Source of the DNA: Frondihabitans sucicola
GTDB lineage: Bacteria; Actinomycetota; Actinomycetes; Actinomycetales; Microbacteriaceae
NCBI RefSeq assembly: GCF_030296615.1
Contig: NZ_AP027732.1
Coordinates: forward strand, 4,097,042 to 4,161,041
Reading direction: 5' to 3'
Length of the DNA stretch: 64,000 nt
Positions 49,871 to 58,259 of the stretch are shown piece after piece; the stretch's first letter is position 1, and every line of letters begins with the position of its first letter. Both the position numbers and the translations under genes were made by a program. The notes beneath the pieces were generated by a model. That model worked only from the letters and a program-made list of their open reading frames with translations. It was not told the DNA's origin and did no database searches.

Positions 49871-49987
49871 GTGCTTACGGTAGACGGGCTCGTCGCGATC
49901 CGGAAACGAGACGCGAGCTAATCGAGAGAAATCGTCCTGAAGGACGACACCCTTGCCGACAGCTACCGCTCGGGGTACATTCAGACA

Positions 49988-50033
49988 AGAACGGCCCGCC
50001 CGACTGAGCTCTATGCCAGTCCCGGGCCGTTCT
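49988..50033. terminator. Hairpin overlapping the end of the UDG-like gene
   Basis: AGAACGGCCCG (49988-49998) pairs perfectly with CGGGCCGTTCT (50023-50033). The right arm lies inside the last codons of the UDG-like gene, whose stop is at 50011. Likely its terminator, on the minus strand. The core resembles, but is not identical to, the GGCCCGTTCTGTCG family. Confidence 0.5.
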
Positions 50034-50670
50034 CCCGTTCGGTCGGGTCGACGTCGAGGGCCCGCACCTGCTGTTCGAACAGCGCCGCTCCGCCCTGGGC
50101 GGGGTGACGGACCGCTTCGGCGGCCACGCCCGCGGCAGCGAGGGCTCCCTGCGCCTTCCGTCCGACGGCGACGACGCGCGGATCGCCGAGCGCGCGAATG
50201 AGTTCCAGGACCACGGGTGCGCCGGCGCGGACCTCGGCCGGCCGAGGCGTCCGGTTGGTGTGGCGATCACCGGCGACGAAGGGGTGGTGGGGGTACACCG
50301 GCCACGAGACAGGGACGGGGCCGCTCCATCCCGAGAGCGTCTTCCAGACCACCCGCGACGAGGCTTCCCAGAGAGCCGCAGGATCCGGCGGCACCTCGAA
50401 CCCCTCGCCCTCGGGGGCGCCGGTGAGGAGCCCCGGCCGCGCCTCCAGCTCGCGAACGCTCATGAACGGGATGCCCGTGATCGTCGCACCGCGCCAGCCG
50501 GGGGCTTCCCCGACGAGCAGGAGGCGGGATCCTGCGCGCTGGAGGGTTTCGAAGCAGCTCAGGAGGTTGCGCCGCCGCAGGGCTCCGCCCGGCGTCGACT
50601 CGTCGTAGAGGAACTCGGCGTCGTCGGGGACGGGCACGGCGTCGAGCAGCTCGAGGAAGCGGTCGAACAC
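50011..50670 (-). CDS. Uracil-DNA glycosylase superfamily protein
   Basis: A 219-aa protein with a UDG-fold motif LLLVGEAPGWRGATITGIPFMS and a second block around VVAVGRKAQGALAAAG...RHPAQGG, where family members have the catalytic or leucine-loop histidine (here RHP). This suggests base-excision repair or a related nucleic-acid binding role; specificity cannot be told. GTG 50670 lies 4 bases after the aldehyde dehydrogenase stop, so the two are probably co-transcribed. Confidence 0.75.
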   Translation of the reverse strand: MFDRFLELLDAVPVPDDAEFLYDESTPGGALRRRNLLSCFETLQRAGSRLLLVGEAPGWRGATITGIPFMSVRELEARPGLLTGAPEGEGFEVPPDPAALWEASSRVVWKTLSGWSGPVPVSWPVYPHHPFVAGDRHTNRTPRPAEVRAGAPVVLELIRALGDPRVVAVGRKAQGALAAAGVAAEAVRHPAQGGAALFEQQVRALDVDPTERENGPGLA

Positions 50671-50674
50671 GGCC

Positions 50675-52107
50675 TCAGCCGATGTACGACATCACGTGCT
50701 TGACGCGCGTGTAGTCCTCGAAACCGTACGACGAGAGGTCCTTGCCGTAGCCGGAGTGCTTGAAGCCGCCGTGCGGCATCTCGGCGACGATGGGGATGTG
50801 CGTGTTGATCCAGACGCAGCCGAAGTCGAGCCGTTTCGACAGGCGCATCGCGCGGCCGTGGTCCGTGGTCCAGACGCTGGAGGCCAGGCCGTACTGGACG
50901 CCGTTCGCCCAGCGCAGGGCCTCGGCCTCGTCGCGGAACTTCTGCACCGTGATGACCGGGCCGAAGATCTCGTTCTGCACGGCGTCGTCGTCCTGCTGGA
51001 GCCCGGAGACGATGGTCGCCTCGTGGAAGTAGCCGGACGTGCCCTGGCGGTGGCCGCCGAGATCGACGCGCGCGCGATCCGGGAGCCGGTCGAGGAAGCC
51101 CTGCACCTGGGCGAGCTGGTCGGCGTTGTTCACGGGACCGAAGAACGCGGCAGGATCGTTCGGCGCACCCGTGCGGGCGTTCTCGCGGGCGTACGCGGCG
51201 AGAGCCTGCACGAACTCGTCGTGGATCCCCTCCTGGACGAGCAGCCGGGTCGCGGCGGTGCAGTCCTGACCGGCGTTGAAGAATCCCGCGGCCACGATGC
51301 CGGCGACGGCCGACGGGATGTCGGCGTCGTCGAACACGATCACCGGCGCCTTGCCGCCCAGCTCGAGATGCACGCGCTTGAGGTCGTCCGCGGCCGCTTT
51401 CGCGACGGCCATGCCGGCGCGCACGGAGCCCGTGATCGACACGAGCTGCGGAATCGGGTGAGCGATCATCGCCGCGCCGGTCGTGCGGTCGCCGGTGACG
51501 ACGTTGAGCACGCCGGCGGGAAGGAACTCGGCAGCGATCTCGGCGAGCAGGAGCGTCGACGAGGGCGTGGTGTCGCTGGGCTTCAGCACGGTCGTGTTGC
51601 CGGCGGCGAGCGCGGGGGCGAACTTCCAGACGGCCATGTTGAGCGGGTAGTTCCACGGGGTGACCTGACCGACGACACCGATCGGCTCGCGACGGATGAA
51701 CGACGTGTGATCCTTCAGGTACTCACCGGCGCTCATCCCCTGCAGATGGCGGGCCTCTCCGGCGAAGAAGCGGATCTGGTCGACGCTCAGCAGGATCTCG
51801 TCCGCGACGAGCGATGCGCGCGGCTTGCCCGTGTCGAGCGACTCGAGGTCGGCGAACTCGTCGGCTCGCGCCTCCATCGCGTCGGCGATCCGGAACAGAG
51901 CCAGCTGCCGTTCGCCGGGCGTCGTCTCGCCCCAGGTCTCGAACGCTTTCGAAGCCGCCTGGAACGCGCGGTCGACCGTGGCCGCGTCGGACACCGGGGA
52001 CGTGCCGTAGACCTCCTCGGTGGCCGGGTCGATGAGGTCGAAGGTGTCGTCGCCGGTCGCTTCGCGGTAGTCGCCGTCGATGAAGTTGCCGAGGGTGTCT
52101 GCGCCAT
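50675..52107 (-). CDS. Aldehyde dehydrogenase, gamma-aminobutyraldehyde type, 5' frameshift as sequenced
   Basis: About 477 aa after repair. NAD-binding VTPWNYPLNMAVWKFAPAL, catalytic Glu in LELGGKAPVIVFDDAD, and catalytic Cys in FFNAGQDCTAATRLLV are all present. Homology begins at NFIDGDYREATGDD. ATG 52107 (MAQTP) enters this frame if one C is missing near 52093-52095. The alternative is a GTG at 52177 whose coding would run through a hairpin, which is unlikely. The closest relatives I recall oxidise 4-aminobutanal in putrescine degradation, consistent with the class III aminotransferase at 58260. Confidence 0.82.
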
Positions 52108-52140
52108 GTGCCGACAGTAGCGCTCCGCCTCGCGCGGGAC

Positions 52141-52200
52141 ACAGGCGTTTTTCTGCGGAACGGGCGAACTCGTTCACCTGTTCCGCGTAAAAGCGCCTGT
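52141..52200. terminator. Hairpin between the TetR gene and the aldehyde dehydrogenase
   Basis: Bases 52141-52161 and 52180-52200 form a 21-bp stem with three mismatches (ACAGGCG...GCGGAAC) and an 18-base loop. It lies after the TetR stop (52212) and before the dehydrogenase start. T- and A-rich internal segments sit symmetrically in both arms. Probable terminator or attenuator for the minus strand. Confidence 0.5.
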
Positions 52201-52211
52201 TCTGCGAGGGC

Positions 52212-52835
52212 CTACGCGAGCTGCGCGCAGAGGGTGCCGAAGGGCAGGCCGAGCGAGCTCTCCAGAGTGCTGGCGACGAGGCGCAGCCGAGCGGCGTCGT
52301 CGAGGTAGTCGACCAGGGCGTAGGCGGTCGTGCTGTCGATCATCGCGAAGAACTGCTGGGCTGCGAGCTCGGGGTCGAGAACCGTGTAGGCCCCCGAGCC
52401 GGAGCCGTTCGTGAGCCGGCTGACCAGAAAATCTTGCCAGAGGACCATGCTGTCGCGAGCGGCCTTGGCGACGAACTGGTTGTGCCGCCCGACGCTCCAG
52501 GCATCGGCCCAGATCGTCTTCGAGAGGCTGTGCTGCGTCGTCATCATGGCGTCGATGAGGAGCGACAGGAACCGGAGGTCGTCGTCGACGGCGCCGAGTT
52601 CGGCGGAGATCCGCTCGTACTCGGCCCGCGCCAGCTCGGCGAACGTGCGACCTGCCAGCGCCCCCATCGACGGCTCACGCGTGGCGATGTCGGCCGGGGC
52701 AAGGCCCGAGATCGACGCGACGCGACGGAGGGTGATGGCCGTGAGCCCGGTGGACGTCGCGATGGAGCGAGCCGCGGCGTCGATGGCGGACTTCGTGTCG
52801 GCCAGCACCGGCCCGGGTGCCGTATCCAAGGTCAT
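52212..52835 (-). CDS. TetR/AcrR family regulator
   Basis: A 207-aa regulator with a divergent N-terminal HTH (AIDAAARSIATSTGLTAITLRRVASISGLAPADIATREPS) and an all-helical ligand domain. Residues SKTIWADAWSVGRHN resemble TetR proteins that control amine or aldehyde catabolism in actinobacteria. ATG 52835. It sits upstream of the aldehyde dehydrogenase on the same strand and is its probable regulator. Intact frame. Confidence 0.78.
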   Translation of the reverse strand: MTLDTAPGPVLADTKSAIDAAARSIATSTGLTAITLRRVASISGLAPADIATREPSMGALAGRTFAELARAEYERISAELGAVDDDLRFLSLLIDAMMTTQHSLSKTIWADAWSVGRHNQFVAKAARDSMVLWQDFLVSRLTNGSGSGAYTVLDPELAAQQFFAMIDSTTAYALVDYLDDAARLRLVASTLESSLGLPFGTLCAQLA

Positions 52836-52891
52836 CCCTCCAGGCTAAGCGACAGAAGCCCTTTCGCCCAGTTTCCCGATCGGGGCGCTTC

Positions 52892-54397
52892 TCACCACGC
52901 GATCCGCTCGAACTCGGCCCGCAGCCCCGCGCCGCGCTCGGGGTGGACCTGCTCGAACCAGGCGATCCGGCCGAGCAGGTGCAGACGGAACTCAGGATGA
53001 TCCTCGCGGTTCTGCGAGGCCGGCCCCCGAGCGACGCAGTTGTGGAGGATCGCCTTGAGGCGGTCGTACTCGGCGCGGCCGGGGCTGGTCGTGCCGTTCA
53101 CGACGATGCCGGTGACCGTCTGCCGGACCCCCTGCCGACGGACCCGGGTCTTGGCCGTGTTGAGACGGTGGCCCTCGTCGACCACGATGGCCTCGACGCC
53201 GCGCAGGACGGCCCGCACGCGCGAAGCCAACGGAGCGTCGCCACTGAAGGCGAGATCGTCGGCGTACCGGGTGTAGGTCGCGTCGACGCTCCCGGCGAGC
53301 CCGGCGAGACGCCGGTCGAGGCGGTTCAGGCTGAGGTTGGCGAGAGCGGGCGAGGTCGGGGCTCCCTGAGGCAGATGGGGGATGCTCAGGCTCGTGCGCA
53401 GCCGGAACCGCTCGTCGATCGTTCCGCCGTCGGGCATGCGCGCGAGCACCGCGGACGGGACCGCGTGCGTGCAGACTCCGGTGAGCAGATGCGCCACCGC
53501 CTCGGGAAGGCCGGCCGCGCGGAAGATCCCGTAGATCCGCCCTGCGGGGACGGCCGCGAAGAACGAGACGAGGTCGAGGGCCAGCACGACGTCGCGACCC
53601 GTGTGGAGTGCCGCACCGCTGACGGCAGTCCTGCCGCGCACGAAACCGTGGGCGGCGTCGTGCACGGGCAGCTGCACGAGCAGCTCGTCCAGCACGGTCC
53701 GCTGGATCGTCCGCAGCCGGTCGAGCGGCACCTCCAGGAGGCGCGGTGTCCGGCCCGGCCGCCGGCGCCACTCGTACCGGTAGTGCTGCAGCGGGCCCTC
53801 CGGTGCACGGCGATTCCAGCCCTTGGTGTCGGCGAACCACTCCAGGCGTCCGATCGTGACCCCGAGCAGCTGCGCCAGGTCGGCGACCGTGTCGACTCGG
53901 ATGTCGCGCCCCACCGAGGCGGTCGGCACGACGCGACGACTGACGATCCTGATCGGCTCACGGGCTCCGCTGCGCTCCACGGCCCGAGCGAATCCGGGCA
54001 GGGCGGCGATCGAGGCGGCGAGGAGCCGCGGGGAGTCGACCGTCGGCCGAGGCAGGGCGAGCAGGATCCCGGACACCGCCAGCGTCACGAACCGGCGCCC
54101 CGGGCCCACGGCGTCGAACCCGGCGTCGGTCAGGCCGCGGACGTCCCACGCCGGTGCGGCGAGGAACGCGTCGGCCAGCGCAGCCGCGACGACCGGAGCC
54201 GGAGCGCTCCCGCGAGTGCCGACGAGAGCGTGGCGGCTTCCGGACGACTCGTCGGTCTGTGCGGGAGGGCGGGCGCGCGCAGCGCGCTGGGCCTCCTGCG
54301 GTGTCTGGTTCTGCTCGATCTTCGTCCCCCGGGGTACCCCCGGAGAGGACGGCACAGCTCGCGTGCCACCCACCTCGTCCGAAAGCCGCCTTCTCAT
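52892..54397 (-). CDS. Retron-type reverse transcriptase with N-terminal extension
   Basis: A 501-aa reading frame. The RT core runs from about residue 220: LEVPLDRLRTIQRTVLDELL, the retron-like PVHDAAHGFVRGR (244-256), first catalytic Asp in VLALDLVSFF (D275), PQGAPTSPALANL (343-355), catalytic YADD at 378-381, RLNTAKTRV, and VTG (428-430), a retron hallmark. The C-terminal GRIAWFEQVHPERGAGL replaces the maturase and endonuclease domains of group II introns, which are absent. Residues 70-190 form an unassigned helical extension. The ATG at 54397 is uncertain: residues 3-55 coincide with a structured candidate RNA and look low-complexity. It stands alone between a TetR gene and beta-galactosidase; no separate effector gene is seen. 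Confidence 0.85.
   Translation of the reverse strand: MRRRLSDEVGGTRAVPSSPGVPRGTKIEQNQTPQEAQRAARARPPAQTDESSGSRHALVGTRGSAPAPVVAAALADAFLAAPAWDVRGLTDAGFDAVGPGRRFVTLAVSGILLALPRPTVDSPRLLAASIAALPGFARAVERSGAREPIRIVSRRVVPTASVGRDIRVDTVADLAQLLGVTIGRLEWFADTKGWNRRAPEGPLQHYRYEWRRRPGRTPRLLEVPLDRLRTIQRTVLDELLVQLPVHDAAHGFVRGRTAVSGAALHTGRDVVLALDLVSFFAAVPAGRIYGIFRAAGLPEAVAHLLTGVCTHAVPSAVLARMPDGGTIDERFRLRTSLSIPHLPQGAPTSPALANLSLNRLDRRLAGLAGSVDATYTRYADDLAFSGDAPLASRVRAVLRGVEAIVVDEGHRLNTAKTRVRRQGVRQTVTGIVVNGTTSPGRAEYDRLKAILHNCVARGPASQNREDHPEFRLHLLGRIAWFEQVHPERGAGLRAEFERIAW
54232..54390 (-). ncRNA. Candidate retron msr-msd RNA
   Basis: On the minus strand, GGCGGCTTTCGGACGA (54390-54375) and its inverse (54247-54232) form a 16-bp repeat with one mismatch, like the a1/a2 ends of a retron RNA. 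The enclosed 127 bases can fold into GGCAC/GTGCC, then CCGGGG-GTA-CCCCGG, then a long hairpin with outer GGAGG/CCTCC and inner GCGCGC/GCGCGC. The position (just before the RT core) and size suit an msr-msd. It overlaps the open 5' end of the RT frame, so either the RT starts later or they overlap. Inferred only from repeat and folding; no covariance support. Confidence 0.4.
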
Positions 54398-54495
54398 GCC
54401 GCGCCACGGAGCGGCATCGCTTCTCGTTCCGCACCGAGACTAGGACGAGCCTCGCACGGCTGCAAGGGTGAGGGCGCGCCGACGCGGGCCGGGGC

Positions 54496-54518
54496 GGGCG
54501 GGCCGAACCGGCCCGCCC
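54496..54518 (-). terminator. Terminator hairpin after beta-galactosidase
   Basis: GGGCGGGCCG (54496-54505) pairs perfectly with CGGCCCGCCC (54509-54518) around a 3-base loop, 9 bases beyond the stop of the beta-galactosidase gene on the minus strand. It separates that gene from the reverse transcriptase locus. Confidence 0.7.
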
Positions 54519-54527
54519 ACACCCGCC

Positions 54528-57513
54528 TCAGACGGCGGAGAGGCTGAAGCGCAGGGTGCGCGCCTCCGGGCGCAACGCGAACTCCGGCCAGACGTCGACC
54601 CCGCAGGCCCGGGATCCGAGACCGTTCTGGGCCGCGTCGAGGTAGAGGTACGTCGCGTCGCTTGCGGGGAGCTCGTAGGGGTGCCCCGCGCCGGCGATCT
54701 GCTCGGCCGTGTGACGCGAGAGGGTGAAGCCGGGCAGTCGGCCCTGCTCGTCCGCAATGGCGTCGATCCGCAGCCAGGCTGCGCCCGCGTCGGACAGCGC
54801 CAGACTGCGGAGGTCGGACCGGTGCCCGGTCTCCTGCGGGCGGGCGTAGTCCGCCGAGAGGTCGTCGATCGCCGAGTCGAAGCGTCCGACGCGGGCGGCG
54901 CGACGGCTGTCGGGATACGACTCGAGCGGGCCCGTCCCGAACCACGATGCTCGGTCGACCGAACCGGGCAGGTCCAGCCGGACGCCGAGGCGCGGCCAGA
55001 CGAGGTCCCAGCCGCGCGACGGCGTCAGAGTGATCGTGAGGAGCACGTCGTCACCCGACCGCTGCCAGGTCGTCTCGGAGGTCACGGTGTCGCGCGAGGC
55101 GGCAGCGCCGTGCCGGGTGAGCGTGACGAGTGCATCGTCGCCCGCACGGACGCTGATCACGCGCGCGGTCAGACGATCGAGCCCGGCGGCGCGCCACAGG
55201 TCGGCCAGCGGCGGGGCCTCGACGCCGTTGCCCCGATCGACAGCGGTGCCCTCGAGGTCGTACGAGCCGCGGGACGCGAGCGAGTCGTTGTCGGTCGGCG
55301 CACGGAAGAGGGCGAGCGACGGCCCCTCCACACTGCGGCCGGCGAGCGCCACGAGACGACCCGCCTGGAAGCGCGCCGGGCCGACGTCGAAAGTCGCCGG
55401 CACGTCGTCGGTCACCGGGCCGCGGCGCCGCGTCGTGCGCGTCGTCGCAGCACCCACGCGGGTCTGACCGAAGGCCAGCACGTGGCCGGCCTCTGCCCAC
55501 GGTGCCGCCTCGCGGAGGCGGGCCTCGAGGGTCAGCCAGGTCTCGGATCCTGTGCCTCGCTCGTGTCCCTGCTCCGGTAGCGGCACGAGACGACTTGCTC
55601 CGGCGGCGACGGGAGCGACCTCGAGCACGCCCTCCGACACGACGACGCCGTCGCGCTCGCGCCGCCAGACGAACTCGACATCGGCCGAGTCGCTCGAGTG
55701 GCGGTGGTTCGACACGGTCACCGAACCGTCCGCGAAGGCGAAGCGGAACGGCGCCACGACGGCGGCGTACTCGTGCAGGCCGGGTGTCGGGGTGTCGTCG
55801 CTGAGGATCATGCCGTCCATGACGAAGTTGCCATCGTGCACGACCTCGTCGAAGTCGCCGCCGTACCCGAAGAACTCGTCGCCGGAGGGAGCATGGGTGC
55901 GGATGCCGTGGTCTCTCCACTCCCAGACGAATCCGCCGTGCAGCCGCGGGTAGCGGTCGACGAGGTCCTCGTACTGGTCGATGGCGCCTGGGCCGTTGCC
56001 CATGGCGTGCACGTACTCGCAGAGCAGGAACGGCTTGGTGCGCAGTCGCGCGGACTCCGCGGCGGTCGCGGCCATCAGGAGTGCTCCGGACTCCTGACCG
56101 ATGGACTCGGTCTCGGGAACGCTCGAGTACATCCGCGAGTAGACGTCGGTGTAGCGTCCGGCGTAGTCGCCCTCGTAGTGCACGGGACGGGACGGGTCGC
56201 GGTCGTGGACCCACGCGGCCATCGCCGCCAGGTTCTCGCCGGTGCCCGACTCGTTGCCGAGCGACCACAGCACGATCGAAGCGTGGTTCTTGTCGCGTTC
56301 GACGGTGCGCTCGATCCGATCGAGGTAGACGTCGCGGAACCGCGGATCGTCGCTGGGGTTGCCCACCCAGTCGCCGACCTCGAAGCCGTGCGTCTCGAGG
56401 TCGCACTCGAGGACCACCCAGAGCCCGAGTTCGTCGGCGAGGTCGAGCAGGCGCGGGTGCGGCGGGTAGTGGCTCGTGCGGATCGCGTTCACGTTGAATC
56501 GCTTCATCCGCGCGAGGTCTTCACGGGCGTGCACCTCGTCGAAGACGCGACCGCGATCGGGGTGCGCCTCGTGGCGGTTCATGCCGTGGAACACGAGTCG
56601 GCGGTCGTTCGCCAGCAGGAGGTCGCCCTCGATCCGGACGGTCCTGAAGCCGATGCGCTGCGTGACCGCCTCGCCGCTGGACGTGACGACCGCCTCGTAG
56701 AGCCGCGGCGACTCCGCTGACCACGGCTCGGCACCCGGAACGACGAGGGGCAGGATCGCGGACGCGTCGTTCCAGGTGACGTCGATGCCGAGCTCGTCGA
56801 TGCGCAGGCGCACCGGGAACGCCGCATCGCTCGCCGTGATCTCGGGGTCGAGGGTCGCCGCCCCGCTCGCCCAGCCCGTCCGCAGCCAGACGTCGTCGAG
56901 GCCGCCGGCCGGCCTGGCCTGCACGGTGACCTCGCGGAAGATCCCGGGCAGCCACCACTGGTCCTGATCTTCGAGATAGCTGGCAGCCGACCACTGGTGC
57001 ACGCGCACGGCGACGGTGTTGGTGCCCTCGCGCAGGATCCCGGTCACGTCGAATTCCTGCGCCAGCCGGCTCGGCGCCCACGCCGACCTCGACGCCGTTG
57101 AGCCAGACGCGGTAGGTCGACTCGACGCCGTCGAACTGGAGCAGTTGACGCTCGGACTCGACGAACGACGCGGGCACCTCGAACTCGCGGCGGTGGTCAC
57201 CGGTCGGGTTGGCGTCGGGGACGAACGGCGGGTCGACCGGGAACGGATACTGCACGTTGGTGTAGATCGGCGAGCCGTAGCGCCCGTCGTGGCCCAGCAC
57301 CCAGTGCGACGGCACGGCGAGGGTGTCCCAGCCGTCGACGCCGGTGGCAGGGTCGACGAACTCGAGATCGCCCGCGGCGTGCGGCAGCAGGCGGAACGCC
57401 CAGTCGCCCGAGAGGTCGAGCCGCGCCGCATCGGAGTGCAGCCACGACCGCGCCGACGATCGTCGACCGGTGCCGGGGACGATGTCGGTGACGTAGGCGG
57501 GGGTGCTGCTCAT
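54528..57513 (-). CDS. Beta-galactosidase (glycoside hydrolase family 2), frameshifted as sequenced
   Basis: About 995 aa, LacZ-like. It has an N-terminal jelly-roll (WDTLAVPSHWVLGHDGRYGSPIYTNVQYPFPVDPP), TIM barrel with RTSHYPPHPRLLDLADELGLWV, acid/base Glu in LWSLGNESGTG, nucleophile Glu in PFLLCEYVHAMGNGPG, and a C-terminal Bgal small-chain domain (WFGTGPLESYPDSRRAARVG). ATG 57513 follows AAGGAGATC. The frame changes near 57070-57085 with a net shift of +1. This means one extra base or two missing ones, unlike the single losses elsewhere. Divergent from a TetR regulator. Confidence 0.9.
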
Positions 57514-57584
57514 ACGGAGGATCTCCTTCGATCGGTGCTCTGCTCCGAGGGGCCGGGGCGTCGCCGACGCTACCACGAAAGGAG

Positions 57585-57596
57585 AGTGACTACACT
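57585..57596. promoter_or_regulatory. AGTG-ACTA-CACT palindrome with -10 box
   Basis: AGTGACTACACT (57585-57596) lies in the gap between beta-galactosidase and the TetR gene, flanked by GAAAG and CTTTC. TACACT at 57591-57596 is also a good -10, six bases before the TetR ATG at 57603, so that transcript may be leaderless. Candidate TetR operator. Confidence 0.5.
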
Positions 57597-57602
57597 GCTT
57601 TC

Positions 57603-58198
57603 ATGTCCCCCGAGCGACCGGCGCGCGCGGCCCCTACGCGAAGACGGCCGAGCGGCGCGCAGCCATCATCGCCGCCGCCCGCGACGTCTTCGCGTCGCAC
57701 GGGTACCGGTCGGGCAGCCTGCAGGAGGTCGCCGACCGCTGCGGCATCAGCCAGTCCGCGGTGCTCCACCACTTCCCAGCGAAGGAGGACCTGCTTCTCG
57801 CCGTGCTCGCCGACCGCGACCTGCGGGGCGACGACATCAAAGACGGGCTGGCGCTCGACGAGGGGCTGAGCGCCCAGGCGAGTCACAACGCCGGCACCCC
57901 GGGGATCATCGAGCTCTACACGACGCTGTGCGCCGAGTCGACGTCGCCCGAGCATCCTGCGCACGCGTATTTCTCCGGGCGGTTCCGGCGAACGCGCGCG
58001 TCGTTCGGCGAGCAGTTCCGTGCCCTGCAGCAAGCGGGCCGACTGCGGTCCGGCGTCGACCCCGACCTCGCCGGCGCCGGCCTCGTCGCCCTCTGGGACG
58101 GTGTGCAGCTGCAGTGGCTGATGGAGCCGGGCGAGGTCGATGTGGCTGCGGCGCTCCGTCACTACCTGAGCCTGGTGATCCTGCCGGATCGGCACTAG
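57603..58198 (+). CDS. TetR/AcrR family regulator, 5' frameshift as sequenced
   Basis: About 198 aa. The ATG 57603 frame (MSPERPARA) enters the HTH frame (YAKTAERRAAIIAAARDVFASHGYRSGSLQEVADRCGISQSAVLHHFPAKEDLLLAVL) if one G is missing near 57629-57630. The rest (IIELYTTLCAESTSPEHPAHAYFSGRF) is a typical ligand domain. Divergence from beta-galactosidase suggests it represses that gene. It also precedes the aminotransferase by 61 bp. Confidence 0.82.
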
Positions 58199-58259
58199 CA
58201 GAGCCACGCGGCTCCACTTCGTCATTTACCTCCTGGCGCATCGGGGGCAGCATTTGTTC

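Noticed and set aside
52108..52177. Aldehyde dehydrogenase start at GTG 52177
   Set aside because: Coding would run through a long hairpin with no homology there; ATG 52107 with one restored base fits the family start.
52892..54397. Group II intron-encoded protein
   Set aside because: There is no maturase (X) or endonuclease domain and no intron RNA domains V/VI visible downstream; motifs are of the retron type.
54528..57590. Plus-strand open frames opposite the beta-galactosidase
   Set aside because: They are typical antisense shadows of GC3-rich coding DNA; only the minus strand shows GH2 motifs.
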